64,000 nt of DNA from Dolomedes plantarius (taxonomy: Eukaryota > Arthropoda > Arachnida > Araneae > Dolomedidae). Location of the stretch: contig OU015501.1 in assembly GCA_907164885.2 (NCBI GenBank), positions 66,874,808-66,938,807 of the forward strand. Reading direction: 5' to 3'. The position numbers and the translations under genes were made by a program. The notes under the pieces were generated by a model. The model worked only from the letters and a program-made list of their open reading frames with translations. It was not told the DNA's origin and made no database searches. Positions 1 through 12,599 of the stretch are shown here, one piece after another; positions within the stretch are counted from its first letter, which is position 1, and each line of letters starts with the position of its first letter.

Positions 1-1168
1 ACTCCTTGAAATACTCATATACGCTTGTCCTTTCAAACATAAATGTGATCATATTTTTTTTTACTGCAAAGAGAAAAAGTTTAACGAAATCCAAAGTATA
101 TTTCATTTTGATGAAATATTCAATTTGCGATTTTGTTACCATTTTCCTTCTTTGTCCTTTCATAACAGCGGAAATTTGATTTAAGAATACTTTGTCATAA
201 TTTGCCTTACATAAAACCAATGGATAATTTACTGTTTCCAGAATAACTATCTTAAAGATTTTTCGCATTTTCTACGTTAAAAAGCTGCAATGAAATACTC
301 CACTTACTTACACTCTCAAAAGCAAAATTTTGTATCTCTATGGAACCACCATTATCTATAAATATCGAAAAATACTGAAATGTCTAGCACTAAAAGAAGC
401 AATTTTTCCCATATCTCTTTTCTACGATTTATTTTTCATAGAAAACTGAACACTGAAAAGTGAAGCTTTGCTTAATTTTGGTTTTTGCTTCTCAGAACGA
501 GTCTTGTGTCATCAGTCTATATTGAAAGAGCCTATTTATAGAATCTTAAACTTGCAAAAGAAACCCAGGGATTTCGTTGCATGTAGACTACTTTTGTATT
601 GCAAGCAGACTATTGTATTTTCTATTTATAAGCATAACACAATAGATATTTTAGTTAATTTGTTATTAGAACTCCTTTTACCAAATGTTTGGTTCATCCC
701 TGAACCTCCTCTTATATTTAATTTCTTTGCATAAAAGAAAATTTTAACTTTTGTTTACATGTTTAGATATTATCCATATAAAAATTTTGTAAACATTATG
801 ACATTCCTTGAGTTCTAGGGGCTGTAAGGCATTAATTTATATTACTTTATTGTCTTTATTTTTGAAACTCTTTTCGAACTTTCGCAAAGATTCATAACTT
901 TTCACTCGAGAGAAATAAATGATTAAGAGGAGATGTTTATGTAATTAAAATGCGAACAGGAAAATCAAGAGGAGTTTGCGATTGCGAAGCACATCTTCCG
1001 CCACCAAAGAAAGCTGAAACAAGCAGTTAAAGATACTTAGTTTAAATCCGAAAGCAAAAAGCTTTCAAAAGTAAGTGAATATGATTTTGGGTTAAAATTT
1101 TGTTTAGGGGTACGTTTGAAAGACATGTGAACTATACTTTACCATTTAGTTTTATAAATATGATATTA
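1..1168. other. No recognisable gene, AT-rich
   Basis: I find no coding region, RNA gene or repeat here that I can name. The only open frame above 80 codons (468-734) has no recognisable domain and no supporting splice or promoter signals. Confidence 0.5.
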
Positions 1169-1241
1169 CTAGCTGAAATCCCGTACTTCGCTACGGAGTA
1201 CATTCAAAATAAATACAACGGTCAATGTATGCAATTCATAC

Positions 1242-1295
<54 letters not shown>

Positions 1296-1980
1296 GATAA
1301 ATACGACGATCAATGTATACAATTGATGTAATATATATATATATATATATATATATAAGAAAATCGTAAAGGATAATTTTATAGACAAAATAATGTAGAA
1401 GAAAATATTCAAATTAAATCTAATATAAAGAATACTAAAGAATATAGTACAGTTAATATAGTACAGTTTGTAGAAAATTTCTTTTACTGTATTTTAATAT
1501 TTTTTTGGATAATGTCCAGTAGTCTGCCACATTAGCAAGGAAAAAAATATTTTTTGTTTATTTAGTTGTTATGCACGTGACGATAAATTTATTTAAAGTA
1601 CCAGAAAAAGAAATCACGTGATGAGCATTTCATAAATTAAATTCTAAAAATTAATCTTTAAAAATTCACCAAAAATCAGAAAATGGAAGTAAAGATTCGA
1701 AAAAGATTTCATTTTAAAGGAATTTCTATGATCTTTCTCGTGATATAAATTTTATAACCCTCAAATTATTATTTTAAATGCAAACTTAAAAAAAGTCACT
1801 AAAACAGCTTAAAAATTTAATTTTAAAAAATCTAAGAAGAATTTTTCAAAAATCTTTCTTAGTGCACCCCTACACCATAAGAAAAATCTCCATGCAAAAT
1901 TTCAGCCCTTTAGGTCCAGCGGTTTGGTCTGTGCGTTGTCTGTCAGTGAGTCAGTTACGGAACGGTTTTATATATATAGA
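1169..1980 (-). mobile_element. Non-autonomous Helitron, minus strand
   Basis: On the minus strand the segment starts with TCTATATATATAAAACCG at 1980. It ends with a short hairpin (CCGTA, loop, TACGG at about 1181-1196), then GATTTCAG and the terminal CTAG at 1172-1169. The flanking bases are A before the TC end and T after the CTAG end. A 5' TC, a 3' hairpin about 10 bases before CTRR, and insertion between A and T without a target duplication are the standard Helitron features. There is no Rep/helicase coding, so it is non-autonomous. Related copies lie at 61784-62780 in the opposite orientation and share the GCACAGACCAAACCGCTGG block near the 5' end. Two TA arrays (1245-1294, 1331-1356) have expanded inside it. 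Confidence 0.75.
1245..1294. repeat. (TA)n microsatellite
   Basis: About 24 TA units inside the Helitron. A second run follows at 1331-1356. The short open frames across it encode only YIYI repeats and are not genes. Confidence 0.95.
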
Positions 1981-2404
1981 TAATAAAAAATGAGTTAAGT
2001 CTTTATTAACATTTTTGTTTGTTTTGGTGGGTCCATTGCTTTACTTATCACTTGAACTCATGGTTTAATATATATGTGTGGTATTATGTAGTACTTACAA
2101 GTAACTTGTTTAGAACAATAAAACTGTATGTGACAGCTGCTTAAAATCTACGATAGAAAGTACAAACGCAAACAAACAGATTTAGTCCTTATTTAAGCCA
2201 CAGAAAATTAGACGTTTTAGTTGCAACTAATAAATCACGATTTCGGAGATAACCAAATGCTTTAATAAAAAAATTCCTCTTGGACTATAGGATATTCTTG
2301 AAGAAGAAACACGCCTTTCAACACGAAACTCGTTACTACCTTCACGTTGAATTGCAGATATTAATGAACTGTGATCCAGAATTTTAGAGATTGTTTTGAA
2401 AAGC

Positions 2405-2408
<4 letters not shown>

Positions 2409-2490
<82 letters not shown>
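2409..2490. repeat. (TA)n microsatellite, Tc1 target
   Basis: About 40 TA units ending exactly where the 5' end of the Tc1-like element begins. A few more TA units follow the other end of that element (4140-4150), so the transposon probably entered the array. All open frames across it are repeat artefacts. Confidence 0.95.
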
Positions 2491-2492
<2 letters not shown>

Positions 2493-4139
2493 TACTGGCC
2501 AAAAGTATTGCAAGTTTGAGAAATCTAACATTTTTTCAAGAATATGCCCCAAAAAAATAATATTTTTTCAATTAAACTGATTTTTTAGTGCAAATGTGGT
2601 GGAGAAGTTTCAAGCTATTGCGTCATACTTTGTGATGCAATCTTTACCAACGATTGGGTCATCCCGGATGTTTATTATAAAAACGAACCGACTGCTTAGA
2701 ATTTCATTTGGTTTGTTGCGCTGCTGAAATGCGTACCGCTGTGCATTTCTTTTAAAATTAAACTGTGCTTTTCTTTTAAAATATGTGAAGTAAGTCCTCG
2801 GAAGCGCCGGGCTATTATTTTAATGCATCAAGAAAGTATTTCAAATGTTAGGATTGCTCATTGGTGCGGCTGCAGTGAGTCGACTGTTTCATGCCTCATA
2901 AAGAGATTTAAAACAGAAGAAATCGTGGATAAGAAGCCTAGAAGTTATCTTTGAAACGTCCTGCTGCGTCATTGACACGATTATGCCAAAAAAAAAAAAA
3001 TAAGTTTGCAAGTTCTGCTACACTTGCAAGAGAATGTAGTGAGTGGACTTCTGTCATTGCCAGTTCCAGAACAGATCGCAGGAGGCTCCTTGAAGCTTGT
3101 TTCAAGGCACATATGCCTAGGAAAAAACCAGTTCTGAGCAAAGCAGTGAGGAAAAAACAATTGGACTGGGCCACAAAAATTGGAGTATTTCGAAATGGAG
3201 ACGTTTTGTTCAGCGACGAAAGTCGATATTCTTTAATGTCTGACAAACCTGCCCACGTTTGGCTTAAAGCAAAAGAGAGTATGAGTCCAGACTGCCTGGT
3301 TCATACAGTAAAACACCCAGAAAGCCAAATGGTGTGGGGCTGCATGTCATATAAGTCAACTGGGCGACTCTATTTTGTACAGGGAACTATGAAGAGTGGC
3401 CAGTATACTCGTGTGCTGAAGGATCGATTGCTTCCTAGTGCTCATGACATGTTCCCAAGGCAGAAAGGAGTATTTCAGCAAGACCTAGAACCCTGCAATA
3501 CATAAAAAAAGCAAAAAAAAATCTTTAAAAACAAATTAAATTTATCAGAGTTCAATTCTGAACTCTAAATCGAAACATTCCTTATTTTAGGTTAAGCCTG
3601 AATTTGCAAATCCTAGTATTAATGTTCTCCCATGGCTAGGAAACTCGCCAGATTTATATCCTATTGAGAATTTATGGAGTATAATTGGAAGGAAAATATC
3701 TCAAAATCGTCCCAGAACAAAACGAGAGCTTCACAAAACAATAATTAATATTTGGCACCATAAAATGGCAAAAGAAGTGTTGCAAAACCTTGTGGATTCC
3801 ATGCCTAAAAGAGTGGCTGCTGTGATCAAAGCCAGAGGCGGCCCAACAACATATTAAATGTTGCACTCATTTATTATCTTTTCAGCTCAGAAGAACTTTA
3901 AATTGCTTATTTATTTCATTTTATTCCGGGGAACCAAAATGAATTCCGATTTCTAATAACCTGTATATTTTTTGCATTCTATTATTTATAAAATTAAATA
4001 ATTATTTTTGTTCAATAACTTAATAATATCTTGTCTTTAAACTAATTTAACATATTGACATTAAAAAATATAATTTTTGGGGTTTATTCTTGAAAAAATG
4101 TTAGATTTCTCAAACTTGCAATACTTTTGGCCAGTAGTG
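2491..4139 (+). mobile_element. Tc1-like DNA transposon, inactive
   Basis: Inverted terminal repeats of about 50 bp bound the element. The left end begins CTACTGGCCAAAAGTATTGC and the right end (4090-4139) is its reverse complement, with two extra terminal bases (CA) that the left end lacks. TA lies on both outer sides, as expected for the Tc1/mariner superfamily. The length (about 1.65 kb) is normal for a Tc1-like element with one transposase gene. The gene inside is broken (next entry). It has no effect on neighbouring genes that I can see. Confidence 0.9.
2775..3857 (+). pseudogene. Tc1-like transposase, broken
   Basis: The encoded protein would have been a DDE transposase acting on the terminal repeats of the surrounding element. 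An N-terminal helix-turn-helix segment reads at about 2786-2945 (PRKRRAIILMHQESISNVRI and following) and stops in frame near 2951. The reading then shifts and continues at 2951-3505, including FSDESRY (first catalytic Asp) and FQQDLEPCNT (second Asp, where the family has QQDNAPCH). A stop and about 60-90 foreign bases follow. The frame resumes near 3594 with SPDLYPIENLW, which holds the third acidic residue (Glu), and ends at about 3857 with GGPTTY. The insertion ends in TTATTTTAG just before the resumed frame, so a cryptic intron is possible, but I see no matching donor. Inactive copy. Confidence 0.85.
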
Positions 4140-4141
4140 TA

Positions 4142-7079
4142 TATATATATTCTGCACTAAACTTTACTAGATCCATATAGATACATATGGAGAAATTGTA
4201 CGTAAGGCTACGTCACAGCTTATTTTTCATACCAAGTAAAATTATTTAGTAATAACAGCCAATATTATTAATAGTTGCAATGTTCAATATTATTAATAGT
4301 GCCATTACACATGGAAAAAACGGTATTCAATAAATAGAAATTCCTTGAAAAATCACTTGCATAAACATAAGCAGAAGAAAATAAGACAATTTTAAGTATT
4401 TATCCAGTGCATTTAAAGTCTTCGATGTTTCAAATATTTGAAAAGGACGTTAATCGTAATTTAGTATCAATAGGTGTTGCATTCAGTATCTGAAATTCTT
4501 GAACAATAATCCTTATAACTTCTCTGCTTCCGTCAGTACTATTTTGGATCCACAAAAAGGAAAGGTGCAACATTTTAATCATTTTGTAAGGGTATTGTAA
4601 TTAAGAGTATTTATGAAATATGTTCAGTAGCTATAATGACAGGAGTATCTCTTTCGTGAATGCATTAAAGAAATATGTGATTCACACAAATTATACTTCA
4701 TTATTTTATGAGTCATTTCATAGCGTCCTCTGAGTCACGTAAGTTGCTATGACTACATAAATATTTATAACAAAACTATCATATTATAATCGATCCTTCA
4801 TTCACGGTTTAACAAACACAGTCATTTTCCACCTCCCAACCATACCAAGGGTATCACATTTATTCTCCCGAACTGCACTGCAACCCATAATAAAACGGGT
4901 CGGTTAGTTAAGCAGCGTACTTAAACCTAGGACGATGCGTTCTAAATTGGATAAAAGGCGGGGCCTGAAAACGGCAATTTACTTACCAAATATGAATGAG
5001 CAAAAACTACAACTTTATGGCAGATTAAATGCATTTTTAATGGATCACACCAGTTTGCTACCTACGTACAAAATTTCTTGTTTCGGGCGTTTTTATGGCT
5101 ACAGTTGTAAATATTGTATATCGGACTCATGTTAATCTTTTTCTGTGCTTCCTGTTTCCTTTTGGGCGTTTTTAACTCTTGAACACTTTGTGAAGAATAA
5201 CATTTTTAGCCTGTTCAAGATAGTAAAATTTTGCTTTTAAATTACATAAGTAGCTACAAAATTAATCCATCAATGCAGAGTTATTTAAATAATCTGATGT
5301 GCAAAAGGAAAATCCCACATACACATGCAAAGAAGTTTTGGACTTTTAATATTGATCAAGTCTTATATAAAATGCTGAATTTTTGGAAATAACCTATTTC
5401 ACCAATGAAATTAAACTCGGAGAAGGTTTAAATTGCAAAACAATCTAAAATTCCGTCAGTTGCAGTAGTTTATTGCAATCCTTATAAAAAACGCTTAAAT
5501 TTATCTAAGTATCTATAACCCAAACAAAGTTGAACTCAGAAAAGTTATTCCAAAATGCTATTTAAATTTTAAAATAATTTAATCACACTAATTCCTAACA
5601 CATCCTACAGAGAAGACTCAAATTTCTGTAAAAAACTAGAACCACAAGAAACTGAACTGAAATAAAGGTGCTTTAATGTACGATAGCAATTTTAAAATCA
5701 GTGGTTCGTAATAGTGAATCCCTAAAATTCATTATTCTGGATGCTTTTTCTTAGTGAAAAATGATATTCATCAAATGACTGTGGCACATAAAAAAGGCCA
5801 AATATATTATGTAATTTGATGTAAGCTCTTTGGTGATTGTAGAATAAAATATTCCTGAAAGGTATCTCTCTCCAAAAATTGGTCAAATTATCAATTTCAA
5901 AAGTATTGTTGCTTTACCGAAATGGTCATTTTCTTTCTTAAAAGAAGCTTTGGAGGAAAGTCATTCAAACTAAAATCTTAGCAAATCGTCACAGATATCT
6001 TATGATTAAAAAATTCTCCTTTGGGATGGTTGATTAGTGGTTTGAGTGCCAAACCTAGCCGATAAATGTTCCAGCTGTTTTAGCCTGCTAAAACGAGTGA
6101 TTAATTTCACAAATAAATAATTATTTATTTGTTGTTTATTAAGAAAGATGAAAATCATTGAATATATAACCCAAAAATAAATATGTTCTTTCAACACCCT
6201 GTGCCTTTGCCACGAAAGGAAAGTGCGTTTAAGGTAGGAAAAGCGTAAAAAATAAAACTTCCTCACATCGCCAGCGTAATTATGTGGTTAGGTAATTCAT
6301 ATGCCCGTTTAGAAGATCCATACTTAAAATCCGAGACCTATAGGAAACAGATTATAAGTTATGGATACAGTCAAAAAAATAATTTGAACGCACACGGGAA
6401 AATTCATTTTAGCCAGACACTCAGTTAAAATGACTTAGTTTATATCGGTGAAATGACTAATAGCTGGCTCTGAATAATGTTAATGATTTTAGAGGAAAAG
6501 TGTTAAAACTGTTTTTCTTTTTACATTCCGCAATGGCTTGAAACGGTGTATAAATATATTCTGTAGGAAGGTGCTTAATATATTCTTCTACCATGCTGCA
6601 AAACATAAAGAAAAAACATGCATTCCTATTGTGTTATTAATGTTTCATTGTATAACTACTGTTACTACTATACTACTGTTATTATTATTTATTAGAAATT
6701 TTAGAGGTCGCCACTTCTGTCATCGTATAAATTATGAAATTTGTGGCAAAAAAAACTACGGAAATAAATAAAAGTTTCAAATCTCTAAGTGAAAATTTCT
6801 AATTTTTGCTAATGCTATAATTAGTTTCCAGCGAAACAATTTTTATAACCCAATTGATAAAACCATTATTCTTCGTCATGTCAAGGATTTTTTTAACTGC
6901 AGTTTATTTTATAGTTCCAGTGAATTACATATTATACCAGAATTAAAATATATTTAACCTTAGTAAGCAGTTAAAATAAAATAATATAATAGCAAAAAAA
7001 TTATATTTAATGTAAATTATCTTATCATCACTGATGCCTGTGAATTTACGCGAATTTTAACTGGTCTAAAATTGCAAAA
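4142..7079. other. No recognisable gene
   Basis: AT-rich sequence with a few short open frames (for example 4935-5135, 6006-6266, 6538-6771) that show no domain, no splice context and no resemblance to a family I know. I annotate nothing here. Confidence 0.5.
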
Positions 7080-7308
7080 TACACTGTCGGCCATCCGAAA
7101 TGCAATACGAAAAAGGAAGCAACCAAACAGCATGAAATTTGCATCATGCGTATACCGCCGTGGAATATGCAAATGATAACGATTGCAGCGCACGAGCACA
7201 TCATGAGCAACTGCAAAGCTACTGACAAGCTATAAAGAGAGGAAAGATAGCCGTTTTGAAGTACGTGAATTGTGCTCTCGTACGATTTTTTGTGTGTGCA
7301 GTTTCAGT

Positions 7309-7672
7309 ATGCCTCTGAGAAAAACACAAGCATCATTCAAGCATGTTTTGGAGTTCGACCGAGGCAGAATCGTTGCATACAGAGATTTCAGATTATCCTT
7401 CCGATAAAACGGGCATCGTGTCGGACGTAGCCAAGTCACAGTCATGCGGATGTGGAATCGTTGGATGCAAGAGGCAACGATTGACAGGCGTGAGCGATTG
7501 CAACCGCCTCATAGCACCACTCCACTGGAAGACAGACATATTATGCGCATGGCACTGATGGAGTGCAGTGTCCCATCCGCAACCATAGCACAACGAATAC
7601 AGTCTGTAACACAACAATCTGTGTCCTCACGAACAATACGACGTCGCTTGCAGCACAGTGGACTGTCCACTG
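7309..7672 (+). pseudogene. Tc1-like transposase, N-terminal half
   Basis: From the ATG at 7309 the reading begins MPLRKTQASFKHVLEFDRGR, then breaks near 7404 and continues in another frame (7444 onward) with ATIDRRERLQPPHSTTP and SSRTIRRRLQHSGLSTV. This is the bipartite helix-turn-helix DNA-binding region of a Tc1-like transposase, which binds the terminal repeats. It stops at the junction with the nested LTR. The C-terminal part resumes at 9068. At least one frameshift makes it non-functional independently of the LTR insertion. Confidence 0.8.
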
Positions 7673-9067
7673 TGTGACATAATGTTACTTTGTAGAAATT
7701 AATTACCTATTCAGTTATTAAATATTAAATATAATTATCAATATCAACTTTAATTAATTACTATATTTAACTTCATTAATTTATATCATATCTTAAATTA
7801 ATTATTCGCTAGCTGTATTAATATTAACTTTGCTCGGTTAACTTAATGATTAAAATATAACTTATAATTTGACAGGTACAGTTTGAATTCTTAAAGCAAT
7901 TACATTGTTATTATCTACAATAATCAAATATATCAACAATAACAGAATCGATTCACGTATTCGAAATCGCATGGCGATTCGAATCCTTCACTTAACTGTA
8001 GTTTAACTGATAAACACGTGCAGGATAGAGAATGTATTCATACGCAGAGTTTTCACTAATAATAATAACAATGTAATCGCAGTTTTTAGTATTTAGTTAT
8101 TAATATAGTCTTTTGATACAGCTAGCATTTGTAAATTATTTAATTATCCCTTCCTACAAGTTTGATTTGATTAATATGTGCAAAAGGAGATGCGATCTAT
8201 TTATCAGAGTGGAAGCATACTAGCGCTTACGAGCTCCAGTCTGACAGCAGGCTATGCTTCTATATAAGAGAACGCGCTTGCAGTGACGACTAGCATTTTT
8301 TAAGACAGCATTTTTGTTAAGAGCATTTTTTATAATAGGATTTTCGATAAACGTGTTTCGCCATGAGTGGTGTTGATTGTAAGCAGGGCGAGTTCCCTCA
8401 GTTTTTCTAGTCTCCGGACTTATTTTACGACACTGATATAAGCTTGTAAAAAAGTATTCTGTCATCATCAACATGTCTTCGAAGAATAAAGCATAATTAG
8501 ATTTTAAACGTATGCCAGTGTTATTTCTTCGTGTCGAGTCAACATATTCAAAATGCATCGTTCAGCTAGTTCCTAAAATGTTCCTGAGTTAGCCAGACCC
8601 TTGGGTCCATCATCTTCATCGCCGAGCTACATCTAGATGTGTGTCACTTTCAGAAGTTCAGTTCCCGTTTCCTCATCAAATTTCTGTGCATCGACTCGTG
8701 GACCAGATCCTACGTAGTAGGCCTAGCTCCATCTTTCCCTCGTAGCCGGATCCACGCGTTTTTTTAGCTGATGTACATCGTCCACTCCACGTGCTGCCAA
8801 GATCACGGTAAAGAGACTGTGTCTACATATGTTGTACTTCTCAATAGCAGTCAGGTATATAATTCATTCTGACTATATCTTACAAAATTTAAAATGCACA
8901 ACGCAAGAAATGTACTTACTATACTTTGCTGGGGTAAAAATCTAATTTGATTATCACCAGTTATCACGTGCCATCCCCCATTTCTCATCATTAATTTCTT
9001 ATCATTTTCTCACCAATTAATTTTTATCATTGGTACCATTTGTACCACACACCCCACTCTTATCACA
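7673..9067. mobile_element. Solo LTR inside a Tc1 transposase
   Basis: A 1,395-bp block interrupts the transposase between GTCCACT and CTAGACGTCC, which are adjacent in an uninterrupted Tc1 gene. It starts TGTGACATAATG and ends CTTATCACA, so its termini are TGTGA...TCACA as in retrovirus-like LTRs. It contains a TATA box (CTATATAAGAG near 8260) and, about 220 bp later, AATAAA near 8484, a U3-R-U5 order on the + strand. No internal coding region is present. The flanks fit a CTAG target duplication in which the left copy lost an A (CTG), but that is inference. It is most likely a solo LTR left by recombination between two LTRs. The family is unknown. Confidence 0.7.
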
Positions 9068-9583
9068 CTAGACGTCCATTGCTTCGCTTACCTTTGACTT
9101 TAAACCACAGACGTCTGCGTTTGCAATGGTGCACTGAACGGTGTTGATGGAATTTCGAATGGCATGGCATTGTGTTTTCGGACGAATCACGCTTCTGCCT
9201 GCAACACCACGATGGTCCTATTAGAGTTTGGAGAGACCGTTGAGAGATGCTGCTCAACTGTTGTGTTATGCATCGTCATACTGGTCCTGCACCCGATGTT
9301 ATGGTGTGGGGTGGTATTAGATTCCACTCCCGGACCCTTCTATTACGCAATAACCGGTACACTTACCAGCCAGTGCTATATCTCTGAGGTTTTGCCGCCT
9401 GTTCTCCTTCCTTACCTTCAGGACTTGCCTGCGGGCACGTTTCAACAGGACAATGCGCGACCACACGTTGTACACATTGTTGAAGATTTCCTCTCAGACC
9501 ACCAGATTGCATTTTTACCCTGGCCTGCCTATTCTCCAGATCTATCGCCCATCGAACATGTCTGGCCAATGACTGGACTATCC
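9068..9583 (+). pseudogene. Tc1-like transposase, C-terminal half
   Basis: The reading resumes after the nested LTR with LPLTLNHRRLRLQWC, then FSDESRFCLQHHDGPIRVWR (first catalytic Asp). A stop and frameshift follow. The frame from about 9164 carries TFQQDNARPH (second Asp) and SPDLSPIEHVW (Glu). Exactly 34 residues separate these last two acids, the DD34E spacing of Tc1. The frame stops after the VWP motif, while diverged coding continues toward 9735. With frameshifts, a stop and a 1.4-kb insertion, it cannot make a transposase. Confidence 0.85.
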
Positions 9584-9877
9584 TAGCCCGGCATGCCGCA
9601 CCCGTACAATAGATGAACGTTGTCTAAGTGTGGAGGCAGCATGAGCTGCCATTCCCCAACACCACATCCAAAGCCTCAGTCAATGCCGTCGCGTGTCGCA
9701 GAGGTTATTGACAGACTTCGAGGCAAGACTCATTACTGATTTTCTCGTTTTTCTCACTTCAATGAAGGCTGTATTTCCAATCAATTATCATTGATACTAT
9801 CTGTAATCTCTGGAAAAAAATTTGGCTTTGCTATCTGTTGTCCTTCTTGGTGTTGCATTTAGATGGCCAGAAGTGTA

Positions 9878-10841
9878 CATGAAAATATAGTACAAGAGTA
9901 GCCATTATAATGTCAATGGCATTCCTGGTAATTATTCATTTTGCATATGTAGCGAATGAAGCATTAATACTGATGGGCCCCCGAACAGGTGATGTGAGTT
10001 TTTGTTTAATGAATTTTAAGACATAATAACACCGCATAGTTCTTATCATAATGCAGATTAAGAAGGGAACGAGAAATTCCTTAGGAATTACAACCTTACC
10101 CCTTCCGTATCCTGAAATGTTGAAAAAAGGCATAAAACCTTATAATCAAATGAGTGCGGAATTTTTTTTTACTGAAGATGGCATCAAGATGGTGTAATAT
10201 TTGTTTATATTACATCACGCGTATGACTTGAGTATTAGTTTCAGATTTCACTACGTAGCTCATTTATCTATTATGAAAAGTAAAACTGAAGATATAAGGT
10301 TATAAACAGATTCAATTTTACATACTAATTGTATAGTCAATATAAAATTGAAAATTTGACTTATGGTGTTTGAAGAATAGACTCAAAACGAATTATGATT
10401 CTTCAATGGTAACAAGAGTGGAAATTTTACAAATTCTTCAGCTTAAATCCATGATCACTTATGAGTATTTTTTATTCATCGAAAAAATATTCCATCTAGA
10501 GTGGATATTTTAGTTTTCTATATAAAATCACGGGTAATTTTATTTGTTTTTTAGATTAATGTTAGGAATTTAAGAAAAATCAACCATAATGTTAAGAAAA
10601 ACAAAATTTTAATTGGCAATTTTAAAAAATTGCGTTAAAAACGTATGTATTAAGTTCAATAAAAATTACAGAAAAAATGTTCATAGTTCCTTTTTTTTTT
10701 GCTTGTAATATATTTTGATGTTCGGAGAGACGCTGCCTACCTAGCTTTCATAAAAAAATCCCTATTTTAGTCATCAGTATCTTCAATAATTCATAAAGAA
10801 ATTCGACCGCCGTTAGGCATTCGGGTAACTGATAAAAATGT
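9878..10841. other. No recognisable gene
   Basis: AT-rich sequence with no open frame, repeat or RNA that I can support. Confidence 0.5.
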
Positions 10842-11743
10842 CCCTAATAGTGTATCACTACTGATAAGTCCTTGCCCAAACTGAGGCCAATACGGGTAAG
10901 ATCATCCCCCGTGAGCAAAAAGAGCAAATAATTTATCAATTGAGCACAACCCCCCCAAGAGAAAATTTTCCCCTAAGGGAAGCCATCATACCTACGCCCT
11001 CTCCACTCAAACAGACTGACAGGTTAGTAAATGTACTTAATTCATTTATTTCAATGTTTACAATATTCTCTGTGTTACAGTGTGCAAGTACATTGCGTGT
11101 ACATTCATTATTACAATACCATATTCCCAACATACATTGGGTCTTTTTACTTTACACCTTTTAATCATTCAATATATTTCTGTCATTACAAATCAATGTT
11201 TCTAGTAAATATTGCAATTCAATATTATTTTTAATTATTACAATACAATGCAGAATATTATTACTATACAAAATATTTACGTATTTACAACATACATAAA
11301 TTATTACAGCTACAATGTCACTATTACTTATTATAATATATTGCTATTCATCATTCCATATAATATTTACAATTTTACACTCCCATAATACATTACTTTT
11401 GCATTACATCCTTTACTTTTATTTACGATCATTGTTATTATTTACCCATCTATATTATAATTTTCCCACTATCATGTACTTATATTACATACTAGTGTTC
11501 CTTTAGCTATTTGATTCTGCCAACACACTCAGAGCAGCGTATATGCCTCGCACAGCCTTAGAGTTTACGTTGAGGGGTAGACCCGAATTTAAGTACCCCA
11601 AAGTTCCGGTAGAAACTCGCAGAAGTACGCGGAACGGCGACGCTGAATTGAACGTATACACTACGAAACTTGCGACACATTAACATGGTCGTAAGTCTCC
11701 TAATCAGTCTTACTCCCTCTGCCCCTAATAGTGTATCACTACT
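10842..11743. repeat. 21-bp direct repeats around 860 bp
   Basis: The same 21 bases (beginning CCCTAATAGTGTATC and ending ACTACT) occur at 10842-10862 and 11723-11743. They enclose 860 bp that include a TTACAATA-rich stretch and a GC-richer block at about 11520-11700. Long exact direct repeats like this are typical target-site duplications of a retroposed insertion. I find no poly-A tail, no promoter boxes and no coding, so the nature of the insert is open. Confidence 0.5.
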
Positions 11744-11939
11744 CAGTCTTGCATTTAGTCGCTGTTAATAACTAGCAAAGTACCATTTGTGTGCATTACT
11801 ATATCTTCATTATTTCATATAATACCATTATGCCTAATTATATTTACTTCAAACAATACTCCTACATAATCAATAATATGCCATATATATCATATTACAA
11901 TATTGGTAATAAATTCTTATTTACAGTGTGAATTTCCTC

Positions 11940-12230
11940 GATGATGCTTATCATTAGACCATCATAATCTGGACTCGTTTCCGTATGCATTTCTTCAATG
12001 ATTAAGTCGATTTCTAATTTACTGAATTCGTTTATTGATACTCACCTAATGGGAGCTAAATTTATTTCTGGTTCTTCTACTGTCTTGAAGTGATATTTTG
12101 CTAGTTTTCTTTCTATTTTATCCCCAGTCTCGTAATCTATGCCTTCCTCGTCTAATACGTTCAATAACGTTCTGTCTTTTGACTTAGATAATAATGTTAT
12201 TGACGGACCCCAAAGTTTTTCTTATCGTTA
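11940..12230 (-). pseudogene. LINE reverse transcriptase, N-terminal start
   Basis: One minus-strand frame reads KLWGPSITLLSKSKDRTLLN, then DEEGIDYETGDKIERKLAKY, then, after a stop, FSKLEIDLIIEEMHTETSPD followed by YDGL. This resembles the linker and first RT block of jockey-type LINEs, where a segment such as F...EID..I......PG.DG opens the RT domain. The Gly in PGPDG is missing and the catalytic motifs are absent. It is a fragment only. Confidence 0.55.
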
Positions 12231-12599
12231 TCTTATAAAGATTATTTTTTAAATGAACTGCTTTTTGCATGAATCAGCATCTTTTTATATTTGACTCTTT
12301 TAGCTTTGTAATTGATTATTATTCATTAGTCTTTGACAAGCTGTAATGTCTTCTGTTTTTTAGCTCTTCTTCTGACGGCCTAATTCTACTCCTTTCAGTC
12401 GCTCAACTACTATTCCACCAATACACTCAGTTATTTTTTATTGTACTCTCTTTCTGCGTTTCCTACTTAATCCAGTTATTTCATTATTGAAACATTGTAT
12501 AAATTCCTCAATTGTCATAAGATTCATGTGTACCTGATTGTATCTAACCTATTCCCCTATTTCAATTCTGAACAAAAACAGGTTAGCTCCTTTGATATC

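Larger units (their letters stand above)
7082..9875 (+). mobile_element. Tc1-like transposon split by an LTR
   Basis: The left end begins CACTGTCGGCCATCCGAAAT after a TA. The right end, read inward on the minus strand, begins CACTTCTGGCCATCTAAATG and is followed by TA at 9876-9877. The ends are diverged inverted repeats of about 35-40 bp. Without the nested LTR (7673-9067) the element would be about 1.4 kb, a little under the usual Tc1 size. Its transposase is described in the two flanking entries. Confidence 0.85.
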
